Source: an uncultured Muribaculaceae bacterium (GTDB lineage Bacteria > Bacteroidota > Bacteroidia > Bacteroidales > Muribaculaceae). Taken from it: 47,059 nucleotides of DNA. The notes under the pieces are model-generated. The model saw nothing but the letters and a program-made list of their open reading frames with translations, had not been told where the DNA came from and made no database searches. The stretch is from assembly GCA_910584125.1 (NCBI GenBank), contig CAJTXU010000001.1:1-47059 (forward strand), in the 5' to 3' direction. Below are positions 1 to 8,175 of the stretch, piece by piece. Both the position numbers and the translations under genes were made by a program. Within the stretch, counting starts at the first letter, position 1, and each line of letters starts with the position of its first letter.

Positions 1-83
1 CCACCGTCAGCGACGGAACCGTCTACACCATCTCCTGCATCACCGACGCGGGCATAGAGTTTGAAACGACAATCGAACCGTGA
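1..83 (+). CDS. 3' end of an unidentified protein (partial)
   Basis: An open frame enters from the left edge (first full codon at position 3) and stops at TGA 81-83. The 26 visible residues include TVSDGTVYTISC and end IEFETTIEP. They look like the end of a beta-rich extracellular domain, but this is too short to assign a family. About 200 bases without a convincing gene follow before the C25 peptidase, and no clear terminator is visible. Confidence 0.45.
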   Translation, partial: TVSDGTVYTISCITDAGIEFETTIEP

Positions 84-284
84 CAACCAGAAACAACAGT
101 ATCAACAACTAAAATCCTACCACCATGAAAACCTGACATCACGCCGGTGTCGCCGCAGAATCGGAATATTCGGCGACTTAACAGCCGGCACAACATCAAT
201 GCTCGACGAAACCTTTCCGAGAAATCAAACCAATGTAAACCGACATAAGGCACAATTTGTTATATGTCATAATATACTACAACA

Positions 285-2708
285 ATGTACAAAACAATAG
301 CGACTATGACGCTCTGTCTGATCGGCATGCTACTCAGCGCTACCTCGTCCTTCGCATACAAAGTATTCGATGTGAAGACAGGTAACATCACGGAATCAAA
401 CAAGATTCCGTCACCGACCAGAGAAATCGAACAGATCGAAAGCATGTACAAGGTGACGTACAGTTTCGACTCACTCCTCGTCTATGAAGACCCGGAAGTG
501 ACGGGAACCTCGTTCTTCCGGATTCCAGGATTCTCTCTGTCGGAAAGGGCTGGATATGCCTCAACACCGCTTAAGTTCGAACAGTTCACGCTCGACTCCC
601 AGACTGAATATGAGGTAACAGTCAGCAAAACGCAATATAAAGACTACAGCTTCGTTTATACTCCAGGACGGACTCCCGTGGCCAACAACTCAAATTCAAC
701 TCCTATTCCTGATGCCATTGTCGAAAAAGACAGTTTTTCTCCTGAAAACCCTGTGGTCAAGGAGAGCACAAGTTTCTACAGAGGCCACTCTATTCTGAAT
801 ATGCGCCTAAATCCAATCATGTACAATTCCGCACAGAAAAAAGTCCGCATCTACAACAAAATAGTTCTGTACATATCTCCGGTAGAAATTGACGCGACCT
901 CTCTTCCTCTCAGTCCGTGCAACATAACAGGAGATGACTATTTCTGGAGCAATTCAATCACCCATCTTTCGGAAAGCGCGAAGATTGTCAAGCCACTTAA
1001 GGAACTCTATGTGGCCGCCAATAGACATTACCTGATATTGACCTCACCGGCATTTATCAAACCGGTAAACTCATTTGCTGGAGCCAAGAGGAAGGACGGT
1101 TATTCCGTGGAAATCATTTCTCATGACAATTGGACTTCCGATATGATCCATCAGGAAATCTCGAATTCAATAGTAAGAAACAAAAATCTATATTACGTAC
1201 TGCTCGTAGGCGATACCACAATAATGCCTTCCAATACAAGTCGGTTCGCACATAAGTATGACAACAGGCATTTTGTGTCGGATTTCGCGTATTCCTGCCT
1301 TGACGGAGAAAATGATTTTGTCCCGGACGTGTGTCTTGGTAGAATTCCAGTAAGTTCCACTGCCGAAGCCACGAACATATTGAACAAAATAATCAGATAC
1401 AGCAAGTATTCTTTCTCAGACAACTCATCCAAAGCCATGTTTGCCAGCTATTTCCAGGATGACAATCGGGATGGCATCGAAGACAGGGGATTTGTTTGCA
1501 ATACAGAGAAAGTGGCAGATTATCTTTCTTCACAATTCTCAGACGTTTCACGGATATACTACGCGTCCGGTTATGTGAATCCGTCGAAATGGTCTTATGT
1601 TTATGGAACAGGAGAAATGATTCCTGACTTCCTGCGTAGACCCGGCTTTGCTTGGAATGGCAATAAAAGCGACATCATTTCTGCTTTTAACAGCGGCTGC
1701 AATTTCATTGTCCACCGCGATCACGGAGCAATATCGGGATGGAGCAGTCCGAGCTTCACTATAAACGACATGTCGCAACTTGACAACAAAACCTATCCCA
1801 TTGTGTTCAGCGTAAACTGCCTGACAGGCAAATTTACCGAATCCAACAACTTCGCACGAAAACTACTCAGTCTCAAGAACGCCGGATGCGCTTCAATCCT
1901 CGCGTCACAGGAAGTGTCCTGGACAAACCGGAATGACGCTTATCTAATTGGAATGATTGACGCTGCGTGGCCGAATCCTGGATTAGAGTACACTACGGCC
2001 TTACACAGCAATTGGAATGAAAATACGAACGAACCTGTCGAGTGTATCGGTGACATGGCGAGGGCAGGGCTTGCCAGGGTGTCCGAAGTCTTCGGGAATC
2101 CTATGAACGATATATATACTGCAAACCACTTCGAAGAATACCAAATTCTCGGAGATCCGAGTCTTGACATATACTTCGATTCCAGCGTAAACCTGTCTGA
2201 CATAGCCGATATAACAAAAGATAGCGACGGTTATTCCGTAACCTCGTCCAAAGAGGTCAATATATCATTTTTTAACTCAACGACAGGTGAAACAAGGCGT
2301 TATCGGGGAATAGCCGCTAATTTCAACTGCAATGCCACGGACTCTGTTTATATCGCCGTATCAAGACATGGGTGTCAGACTTTCAGGCGCAGTAATTTAA
2401 ATGCGGCCTCCAAGCCTGGTGGTGAAACGGACGACTCATATTTCTCATCCATTAAAGTAACCGGAAACACATTTACTATAAAACTCTCCAACAAGATTGA
2501 TGACATCATAAAGAATAGTCTGAATGACGTTAAAATCGTGTTAAGCAACCCCTATTCCTCGTTCACTTTGGAAATCAACGTAGTCCCGGGCAACTACATC
2601 TATACGACAAATGGGCCACACTACTCCAGCAACAAAAAGGGTAATGTAGAGATAATAAGCCTTTTGTGTAATACCAAACTATTGGAATCGAAAAAAATAA
2701 CCTATTAA
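285..2708 (+). CDS. Secreted gingipain-like cysteine peptidase (family C25)
   Basis: An 807-residue exported protein. Residues 1-24 form a signal peptide (MYKTIATMTLCLIGMLLSA, cleavage near SFA). After a beta-rich prodomain-like half, residues ~245-640 match peptidase family C25: YLILTSPAF opening strand, LLVGDTTIMP, a conserved VPDVCLGRIPV block, HRDHG with candidate catalytic His480, and SVNCLTG with candidate nucleophile Cys512. The 32-residue His-Cys spacing is close to that in gingipains. ILGDPSLDIYF near residue 625 marks the end of the catalytic part, and an Ig-like tail follows. No clear type IX sorting domain is visible at the C-terminus, so the export route is uncertain. The gene is visibly richer in A+T than its neighbours, which suggests a different history. 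The next gene starts 10 nt downstream and is probably co-transcribed. Substrate specificity cannot be read from the sequence. Confidence 0.85.
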   Translation: MYKTIATMTLCLIGMLLSATSSFAYKVFDVKTGNITESNKIPSPTREIEQIESMYKVTYSFDSLLVYEDPEVTGTSFFRIPGFSLSERAGYASTPLKFEQFTLDSQTEYEVTVSKTQYKDYSFVYTPGRTPVANNSNSTPIPDAIVEKDSFSPENPVVKESTSFYRGHSILNMRLNPIMYNSAQKKVRIYNKIVLYISPVEIDATSLPLSPCNITGDDYFWSNSITHLSESAKIVKPLKELYVAANRHYLILTSPAFIKPVNSFAGAKRKDGYSVEIISHDNWTSDMIHQEISNSIVRNKNLYYVLLVGDTTIMPSNTSRFAHKYDNRHFVSDFAYSCLDGENDFVPDVCLGRIPVSSTAEATNILNKIIRYSKYSFSDNSSKAMFASYFQDDNRDGIEDRGFVCNTEKVADYLSSQFSDVSRIYYASGYVNPSKWSYVYGTGEMIPDFLRRPGFAWNGNKSDIISAFNSGCNFIVHRDHGAISGWSSPSFTINDMSQLDNKTYPIVFSVNCLTGKFTESNNFARKLLSLKNAGCASILASQEVSWTNRNDAYLIGMIDAAWPNPGLEYTTALHSNWNENTNEPVECIGDMARAGLARVSEVFGNPMNDIYTANHFEEYQILGDPSLDIYFDSSVNLSDIADITKDSDGYSVTSSKEVNISFFNSTTGETRRYRGIAANFNCNATDSVYIAVSRHGCQTFRRSNLNAASKPGGETDDSYFSSIKVTGNTFTIKLSNKIDDIIKNSLNDVKIVLSNPYSSFTLEINVVPGNYIYTTNGPHYSSNKKGNVEIISLLCNTKLLESKKITY

Positions 2709-2718
2709 ACCAATTATT

Positions 2719-3678
2719 ATGAGCAAATTTATCAGAGCGTATGCGGTTTTCGCTGCCATGACTATGGCCGCTGTCTTGACGCAGTCTAAGGCCGCGACAG
2801 ACGACATCGTGTTCACCAGCGACATCCCTTCAAGGGCTGTCGTGTCAGAGATCAATGACATAGGTTACCGCTTCCCCGGATTCTGTTCCGTCTCCGTCAA
2901 TCACGAGTCGTGCGACGTGTCGTTCGGCGACAGAAAACTCACACTCGGCGAATACGAACTGTTGTTGACCGACGGTCGCGACGCTTACTTCGGCGTGAGT
3001 TTCTCCTCTCCTCTCAAGGCCGACGTCCCCACCGAACTCACCATTCTTCTCAATCCCGGATGCGTATGGCTTACGGAGAACTGGGAATCGGAAGCCGTAT
3101 CCAACGACACTCCCATCAGACTGACGTATACCGTGGCACCCGAAGCCAAGGACGATGTGACACTGTCACTCGCATCCGTCACGGAACCGAACGCACAAGG
3201 AGAACTCGGCTTTGTCGTTGACGGCGTCGAGCGCACCTACAATCGTTTCTATCTCAAGACGGAAGCTCCGGATATTCTGACAATCGAGACGGAAGTTCCG
3301 AATGTGACCGTCTCCGGACCGGAAGGCTACCATGCCGAGGCTAAACTGAATCAGGCATACGGGACGGCCGAGAACGTGAGCTACTTCTATTTCGAAGTGG
3401 AGCAGGCGCCGACTGCAATCGGCGACTACTGCATTGTGGTGTCCGCCAATGCCGTTAAGGACGCGCTGCGTCTCCAAAACCCGGAGTTCGGACGCGCCAA
3501 TCCCGAAGCTGTGATAAACTTCAAGATGGTCGAGAACACCGTCGGAGTCGAACAGGTGACTGTAGGCGACAGCGAGACTCCCCGAGCGGCCTATACCCTG
3601 AACGGCATAAGAGTAGCTCCCGGTGACAACCACGCCGGAGTCGTTGTCTTCGATGACGGAACCAAAATCATTCGGTGA
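2719..3678 (+). CDS. Secreted protein with type IX-like C-terminal tail
   Basis: A 319-residue protein with an N-terminal signal peptide (MSKFIRAYAVFAAMTMAAVL, cleavage near SKA). The middle is beta-rich with no catalytic motif that I recognise. The last ~30 residues, AYTLNGIRVAPG followed by GVVVFDDGTKIIR, resemble the compact C-terminal domain found on many Bacteroidales secreted proteins (typical pattern: NLQGVRV, then GIYIVNG, then K). A similar tail occurs on the protein at 38046-38972. The gene lies 10 nt after the C25 peptidase and is followed by a strong hairpin terminator, so the two probably form one transcription unit. It may be a partner, inhibitor or substrate of the peptidase, but that is only a guess from position. 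Confidence 0.6.
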   Translation: MSKFIRAYAVFAAMTMAAVLTQSKAATDDIVFTSDIPSRAVVSEINDIGYRFPGFCSVSVNHESCDVSFGDRKLTLGEYELLLTDGRDAYFGVSFSSPLKADVPTELTILLNPGCVWLTENWESEAVSNDTPIRLTYTVAPEAKDDVTLSLASVTEPNAQGELGFVVDGVERTYNRFYLKTEAPDILTIETEVPNVTVSGPEGYHAEAKLNQAYGTAENVSYFYFEVEQAPTAIGDYCIVVSANAVKDALRLQNPEFGRANPEAVINFKMVENTVGVEQVTVGDSETPRAAYTLNGIRVAPGDNHAGVVVFDDGTKIIR

Positions 3679-3699
3679 CCGACATAAAAAACTTGAAAT

Positions 3700-3755
3700 A
3701 ATGATCGGGCTGACGTCTGCATTTCCCGAGTATCGCTCGCGTCAGCCTGATCATT
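3700..3755 (+). terminator. Hairpin terminator after the C25 peptidase operon
   Basis: The 16-nt arms at 3700-3715 (AATGATCGGGCTGACG) and 3740-3755 are complementary except for one G-T pair. They enclose a 24-nt loop, and GATTTTCT follows the right arm. The hairpin sits 22 nt after the stop of the upstream gene. Confidence 0.65.
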
Positions 3756-3790
3756 GATTTTCTCCGCACCCGCAATAATCGGCGATATGT

Positions 3791-3925
3791 TTAAGTAGGT
3801 GGTCAGATTAAACCGATAGAATAATAATTGTTGATATCTCGCATACCATCTGCTTGCTGTTTTGGGCCGCTTCGGCTCCAAAACAGCAAGCAGATGGTAT
3901 GCGTTTAATCTGACCACCTACTTAA
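3791..3925. repeat. Two-tier palindromic element 1 (TAAGTAG ends)
   Basis: A 135-bp element between convergent genes. The outer arms 3791-3813 (TTAAGTAGGTGGTCAGATTA then AAC) and 3903-3925 are perfect 23-bp inverted repeats. The inner arms 3841-3865 and 3878-3902 are perfect 25-bp inverted repeats, with a small GCCG-CTT-CGGC stem at the tip. The only asymmetry is a 27-nt A+T-rich insert between outer and inner arms on the left side. No ORF fits inside. Size, symmetry and the shared end motif with the element at 8176-8360 suggest a MITE-like or REP-like mobile palindrome that may also act as a terminator for both flanking genes. Confidence 0.75.
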
Positions 3926-3952
3926 CAAAATCCGACCCAAATCATTCTATTG

Positions 3953-5176
3953 TCAGGTTTGGGCGGGAAACTCGACGCGGAAGGTGGTGCCGACGCCCGG
4001 CTCCGACTCCTTGACGTAGATGCGGCCGCCGTGGTATTCCTCGACGATGCGCTTCACGAGCGTCAGCCCCAGTCCCCAGCCTCGCTTCTTGGTGGTGTAG
4101 CCGGGCTTGAAGACGTTCTTGAAGTTCTTGCGCGCTATGCCCTTGCCGGTGTCGCTGACCTCGATCCAGACGACGTTCTTCTCCGCGCCGGTCGATATGT
4201 CGATGCGGCCTTCGCCCTGCATGGCGTCCACGGCGTTCTTGGTGAGGTTCTCCATCACCCACTCGAAGAGCGAGCGCGACAGCCGCACTCCGTGGTCGTC
4301 GTCGGAGAGGTGCATCGTGATAGTGACACGCTCGGAGACGCGGCTCTTCATGTATTCGAGCGAAGTGCTGATGGTCTCGTTGAGGTATTCCAGCTCCATG
4401 TCGGGGCGCGAACCGATCTTTGAGAAGCGGTCGGCGATGGTCGAGAGGCGCTTGACGTCCTTGTCGAGCTCGCCGGTCACCTCGGGTTCAACGCCGGTGG
4501 CCTGCAGGTATTCGACCCATGCCATCAACGAAGATATGGGCGTGCCGAGCTGGTGGGCCGTCTCCTTTGACAGGCCGACCCAGACGCGGTTCTGCTCGGC
4601 GCGTTTGGTGTTGACCACGGCCATGTAGAGTATGAGCACGAGTATGATCATCACGCCGAGCTGGATATAGGGGTATAGGCTGAGGCGGCGCAGCAGCGTC
4701 GAGTCCTCGTAGTAGATATACTGGCGTTCGCCGTCGAAGAGGTCGACCTCGATGAAATGGTCGTTGCGGCGGGCCATCTCCGAGAGCGGAGTGTCGCCGC
4801 CGGGGCGGCGCAGCCGCTTGAGCAGGTATTCCTGGTTGCGCGGCGACAGTTCGGAATAGAGCGACTTGTCGGCGTCCTGCTTGTCGGGGAGCGAGAAATT
4901 GCGGAACTCCGAGATATTGAAATTGGAGTCGCTGATCAGCACGGGGATGGTGTTGTTCTGCGAGATGATGGCGAGCAGGAACTCGAAGTCGGAGTCGACT
5001 CCGGCCTTGGCGAGGCGGGCGGTGGCGTTGGCCCATATGTCCATGCGCTCGCGTTCCTGACGTGCGAGCTCCTTGACGAGGTTGTTGGAGACGAGCAGGA
5101 AAGCTATGATCGCCACGGCGGCGGCGAGAATCACGAGCAGGCGTCCGGTGCGAAGGCGGTCGAGTATCAACGACAA
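3953..5176 (-). CDS. Membrane sensor histidine kinase (orphan)
   Basis: A 407-residue kinase with a membrane helix at residues ~13-31, an extracytoplasmic sensor region of ~135 residues, a second helix at ~168-188, then the HisKA and HATPase domains. The H-box reads LSKETAHQLGTPISSL (phospho-acceptor His208), the N-box ENLTKNAVDAM (~310-320), the G1 box DTGKGI (~342), the F-box VFKPGYTTK and the G2 box RGWGLGLTL (~365-373), so it should be catalytically competent. No response regulator or other two-component partner is encoded nearby. No ATG occurs before residue 45, and the frame opens with TTG at 5176-5174, which directly abuts the heptad array at 5177-5204. That start is accepted because the first membrane helix follows at once. 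The sensed signal is unknown. Confidence 0.88.
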   Translation of the reverse strand: MSLILDRLRTGRLLVILAAAVAIIAFLLVSNNLVKELARQERERMDIWANATARLAKAGVDSDFEFLLAIISQNNTIPVLISDSNFNISEFRNFSLPDKQDADKSLYSELSPRNQEYLLKRLRRPGGDTPLSEMARRNDHFIEVDLFDGERQYIYYEDSTLLRRLSLYPYIQLGVMIILVLILYMAVVNTKRAEQNRVWVGLSKETAHQLGTPISSLMAWVEYLQATGVEPEVTGELDKDVKRLSTIADRFSKIGSRPDMELEYLNETISTSLEYMKSRVSERVTITMHLSDDDHGVRLSRSLFEWVMENLTKNAVDAMQGEGRIDISTGAEKNVVWIEVSDTGKGIARKNFKNVFKPGYTTKKRGWGLGLTLVKRIVEEYHGGRIYVKESEPGVGTTFRVEFPAQT

Positions 5177-5270
5177 TTATTAATTATTAATGATTAATGA
5201 TTAGGGACTTACGCGCGTAGGTCCTTACTTCTCACTTCGTGTCTGGAATGTCGACCTTAATGACCTTACT
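5177..5270. repeat. Composite short-tandem-repeat spacer
   Basis: This holds the whole space between the kinase start and the HAD gene stop. Positions 5177-5204 are four exact heptads (TTATTAA twice, TGATTAA, TGATTAG). A GC-rich imperfect palindrome around ACGCGCGT follows at ~5204-5227, then two ACTTNNN heptads (5227-5240) and two 9-mers, GACCTTAAT and GACCTTACT (5253-5270). The second 9-mer contains the stop codon of the HAD gene (TTA on the plus strand at 5266-5268). Confidence 0.8.
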
Positions 5271-6105
5271 CTCCACTGTCTGCGGCGATGAACTCGGCGA
5301 CGGAGTCGGCGGTGTTGGGGCCGATTACTATGTCGGCGGCTTCCTTGACTTCGGGCAGGGCGTTCTCGACGGCCACGGCGAGGTCGGCCACGCCCATCAT
5401 GGGCAGGTCGTTGATGTTGTCGCCGAAACAGACCACCCGGTCGGCGCCGACGCTGTCGGCGAGCGCCCGCACGGCCAGGGCCTTGGTGGCCCGGTCGGAG
5501 AATGCCTCGAGGATTCCGACCTCGGGCCCGTAGATGTCGTGGTAATATTGCGCGCGGATCCCCGGCACGTCGCGGGTCCGGCCATAGGTCGCGAACGCCT
5601 TGGCGTCGGGCAGCATCGTGTAGAGCAGTATGACGTGGCTCAGGTCGGCGGGCAGCGTGTCGGCGCCGTCGGCGGCGAGATGAAACCGCTTGTAGGGCGA
5701 CTCCTCGCGTTCGGCCACGAACTGACGCTGGATCTCATTGAGCCGGCCTCCGATGTGGTATATGTCGATCATATCCCCGTCGAGCGTGAAGAGGAACGTC
5801 GGAGTCCCCGTCTCGCGGTAGATGTCGACAAGGCGTTCGGCCGCGCGGGGGTCGAAATGGCACTCGCGCGAATAGCGGCCGTCGCGCGGATTCCAGAGCG
5901 CGGCCCCGGTCATCACCACGGCGGGTAGACGCATGTCGACGTCGCGGAGTATCCCGGCCACTGTGGCCGGCGTGCGCGCGGTGGCAACGGTGAACAGCTT
6001 CCCGTCGGCCACGGCCCCGTTGAGCAGAGCGACCGTGCGCGGCGACAGCCGCGCGTCGGGCTGCATCAGCGTGCCGTCGAGATCGCTGACATACAGTGTC
6101 TTCAT
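5266..6105 (-). CDS. Cof-type HAD-IIB sugar-phosphate phosphatase
   Basis: A 279-residue cytosolic HAD hydrolase of the Cof/IIB type. Motif I is SDLDGTLM (residues ~7-14, nucleophile Asp8), motif II lies near VATARTP, the IIB cap covers ~85-190, and motif IV is CFGDNINDLPM near residue 225 with a lysine-bearing stretch (TKALAV) shortly before. The length is normal for the family. Known relatives dephosphorylate sugar phosphates, flavin or pyridoxal intermediates. The substrate here cannot be deduced. The start overlaps the DUF4834-like gene by 4 nt (ATGA-type coupling), so the two are translated together. Its stop codon lies inside a GACCTTNNN repeat. Confidence 0.85.
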   Translation of the reverse strand: MKTLYVSDLDGTLMQPDARLSPRTVALLNGAVADGKLFTVATARTPATVAGILRDVDMRLPAVVMTGAALWNPRDGRYSRECHFDPRAAERLVDIYRETGTPTFLFTLDGDMIDIYHIGGRLNEIQRQFVAEREESPYKRFHLAADGADTLPADLSHVILLYTMLPDAKAFATYGRTRDVPGIRAQYYHDIYGPEVGILEAFSDRATKALAVRALADSVGADRVVCFGDNINDLPMMGVADLAVAVENALPEVKEAADIVIGPNTADSVAEFIAADSGE

Positions 6106-6527
6106 ATCTTGAGTTCAGTGAATTTGACGTCGGTCACCTGTTCCTCGGTCTCGACGCGGACGCGCGCGCCGTCGGCGGCGATCGTTGCCGATGAGTATTC
6201 GCGGATCTCGGTGTACTCGACATCCACGGCCACGGCGCGCATCAGGTCGGCGGCGCGATAGCGCGCCGGGCGGTGACGCCGCCCACGACGTGAATATGAC
6301 TGGTCGGCCCAGCCTGCCTTGTCCTTGCGCTCGGACGCGCGGCCCGTGTTGCGCGACTGGCGACGGGCGCGCTCCTCCTCCTTACGCGAGGGCATGCCCA
6401 TCATGCGGCGCATGTAGTCCTCGGCGCGACGGGCGGCGAACTCAGCCGCGCGCTGGCGAATCCAGCGCGAGATCCAGGGCCAGCACACGCAGACCGCCAC
6501 AAGCAGTATTATCCAGAATAATCCCAC
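6102..6527 (-). CDS. Small membrane protein, DUF4834-like
   Basis: A 141-residue protein with one N-terminal membrane helix (MGLFWIILLVAVCVCWPWI), then a basic, arginine-rich cytosolic segment (residues ~20-85) and a short beta-like C-terminus ending FTELKI. This architecture and the position beside pssA/psd and a HAD phosphatase match the uncharacterised DUF4834 family of Bacteroidales. That assignment is from memory of the family and is moderate. The start codon is GTG, just downstream of an AAGTAGA heptad; no in-frame ATG gives the membrane helix. It overlaps the downstream HAD gene by 4 nt. The basic segment could bind anionic phospholipid or nucleic acid, but no function is established. 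Confidence 0.6.
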   Translation of the reverse strand: MGLFWIILLVAVCVCWPWISRWIRQRAAEFAARRAEDYMRRMMGMPSRKEEERARRQSRNTGRASERKDKAGWADQSYSRRGRRHRPARYRAADLMRAVAVDVEYTEIREYSSATIAADGARVRVETEEQVTDVKFTELKI

Positions 6528-6541
6528 CCCTTCTACTTTTT

Positions 6542-6711
6542 AAGTAAGCGACAAGTATCAAGTAAAAAGTAATACGGGCAATGCGAAACCAATATAGAAA
6601 GCGCGTTGACCGATCTCCAAAATCCTCCCATATCACTTATCACTTATTACTTGTAACTTATTACTTATTACTTACAACTTATTACTTATTACTTACAACT
6701 TATTACTTATT
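6542..6711. repeat. Heptad arrays AAGTNNN / ACTTNNN between DUF4834-like gene and pssA
   Basis: Positions 6542-6573 hold AAGTAAG, then after a break AAGTATC, AAGTAAA and AAGTAAT. Positions 6635-6711 hold eleven uninterrupted heptads of the form ACTTNNN (ACTTATT seven times, ACTTACA twice, ACTTATC and ACTTGTA once each), which also gives a 21-bp super-repeat. The last heptads run into pssA: its stop codon is TTA at 6707-6709 inside the final ACTTATT. The ~60 bases between the arrays are non-repetitive and show no gene. Confidence 0.9.
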
Positions 6712-7408
6712 TGGCGTTGTCGAAGACTCCGTAGAGCACATAGGCCACGATGAGCCACATCAGCCCCGGCACGCCCATGCAGAACACGAGCACGACCGCC
6801 GTGACCACGAGCATCCAGCGCCACATGTTGCCCTTCCAGCCCCACGTCTTGAACTTGAGCGAGAAGAGGCGCAGCGGCGAGACCATCAGCCAGCTCTCAA
6901 GCACAATGGCGAGAGCGGCCATCCACCACTGGGTCAGGAACTCCGCGCCGCCATAGCAGAGCGCCGAGTATCCGATCCAGAATATGGCGTTGGCCGGAAT
7001 GGGCAGGCCGATGAACGAGGTGGTCTGGCGCGTGTCGATGTTGAACCGCGCCAGACGCAGCGCGCCGCAGACCGGGATGAGCAGCACGAGCCACTTCACC
7101 CACTCTGCCGTCGACATGGCGTCGAGGCAGTTATACATGATCATGGCCGGGGCGACGCCGAAGCTCACCAGGTCGCAGAGCGAGTCGAGCTCCTTGCCCA
7201 GGTCGGAATAGGCGTGCAGCAGCCGGGCGGCGAAGCCGTCGAGGAAGTCGGCCACGGCCGCTATGCCCACGAAGACGTAGGCCCAGTTGTAGGCCGCCAT
7301 GCCCCAGAGGGTGGCGTCGCCGGCCGAGGCGCAGATTATGGCCATCACGCCGGCCGCCAGGTTGAGGCACGTGATGGTGTTGGGGATGTTCTTGACGATG
7401 ACGTTCAT
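6707..7408 (-). CDS. pssA: CDP-diacylglycerol-serine O-phosphatidyltransferase
   Basis: A 233-residue integral membrane enzyme of the CDP-alcohol phosphatidyltransferase family. It makes phosphatidylserine from CDP-diacylglycerol and serine. The catalytic motif DG-x2-AR-x8-G-x3-D is visible as DFLDGFAARLLHAYSDLGKELDSLCD (residues ~59-84, split here only by its spacing), preceded by NIPNTITCLNLAAG. About six to eight hydrophobic segments follow. It starts 4 nt inside the end of psd, so synthesis of both steps toward phosphatidylethanolamine is coupled. The gene terminates inside a heptad repeat array that also supplies the stop codon. Confidence 0.93.
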   Translation of the reverse strand: MNVIVKNIPNTITCLNLAAGVMAIICASAGDATLWGMAAYNWAYVFVGIAAVADFLDGFAARLLHAYSDLGKELDSLCDLVSFGVAPAMIMYNCLDAMSTAEWVKWLVLLIPVCGALRLARFNIDTRQTTSFIGLPIPANAIFWIGYSALCYGGAEFLTQWWMAALAIVLESWLMVSPLRLFSLKFKTWGWKGNMWRWMLVVTAVVLVFCMGVPGLMWLIVAYVLYGVFDNAK

Positions 7409-8088
7409 TTCGGTTCGGTTTTGCCGACGCTCCTCACGATGGCGAGCGGAGTGACGCCGCCGCGGGTGATGTCGCCGATTTTCAGCAATATATGGGCGTC
7501 CACGGGGAGGTAGATGTCGACGCGCGACCCGAACTTGATGAATCCGAGATGGTCGTCGATGTCGGCTTTCTGCCCCGGGGAGGCGTATGTGACGATGCGC
7601 CGGGCCATGGCGCCCGCTATCTGTCTAACCACGATGCGGCGCCCATTGTTCATGACGATGCCTATCGTGCTGCGCTCGTTGTCGGTGCTGGCCTTGGGCA
7701 GGTAGGCCGACAGGAAACGGCCGCGGTGGTGGGCCACATAATCGACGCGTCCGTCGGCCGGAAACCAGTTGGCATGCACGTTGAGCGGCGACATGAACAC
7801 CGAGACCATCACGGCCTCGTGGCCGAGCCACTCGCGCTCCATGACGCGCTCCACGGCCACGACGCGGCCGTCGACCGAGCTGACCACATGGTCGGGCCGC
7901 CGCCCCCGGTAATGCCGCTTGGGGCAGCGGAAGAAGTTGAATACGAACATGTAGACCACGAGCGACAACGCCGACAGGAAAGCCGGTATCACCACGGGCG
8001 GCATGAAGAGCCACACGGGCACGTTGAGCGCCACGAGCACTATGAAAAGCAGTATGAGTATGTTGGTTCCTTCGCGGTGTATCTTCAC
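7405..8088 (-). CDS. psd: Phosphatidylserine decarboxylase (proenzyme)
   Basis: A compact ~227-residue Psd. It decarboxylates phosphatidylserine to phosphatidylethanolamine with a self-generated pyruvoyl group. An N-terminal membrane segment (NILILLFIVLVALNVPVW) is followed by SVDGRVV, HVNWFPADG-like MSPLNVHANWFP, and the C-terminal self-cleavage motif FGSRVD (Gly-Ser within KFGSRVDIYLP). I place the start at GTG 8088-8086 (reading VKIHREG): a GGAGG lies about ten nt upstream and a good promoter at 8129-8160 excludes the longer frame opening at 8139, which would begin inside the -7 box. The length then matches the short Psd of Bacteroidales. It overlaps pssA by 4 nt. Confidence 0.92.
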   Translation of the reverse strand: MKIHREGTNILILLFIVLVALNVPVWLFMPPVVIPAFLSALSLVVYMFVFNFFRCPKRHYRGRRPDHVVSSVDGRVVAVERVMEREWLGHEAVMVSVFMSPLNVHANWFPADGRVDYVAHHRGRFLSAYLPKASTDNERSTIGIVMNNGRRIVVRQIAGAMARRIVTYASPGQKADIDDHLGFIKFGSRVDIYLPVDAHILLKIGDITRGGVTPLAIVRSVGKTEPK

Positions 8089-8128
8089 TTTTTCATGGCC
8101 TCCGGGAGGCGTTGATTGTTCCAATCGG

Positions 8129-8160
8129 CAAATATACACATTTTTGCCGAATTGTGCAAA
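8129..8160 (-). promoter_or_regulatory. Bacteroidetes-type promoter for psd-pssA
   Basis: On the minus strand, TTTG (8160-8157) is followed by a 20-nt spacer and TATATTTG (8136-8129), an exact fit to TTTG-N19-21-TAnnTTTG. Transcription should begin near 8122, giving a leader of about 35 nt before the GTG start of psd. Confidence 0.75.
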
Positions 8161-8175
8161 TCGCAGGTCATTTTA

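Noticed and set aside
8089..8139. Longer N-terminus of Psd
   Set aside because: It would begin within the -7 box of a full-consensus promoter and adds residues not typical of the family.
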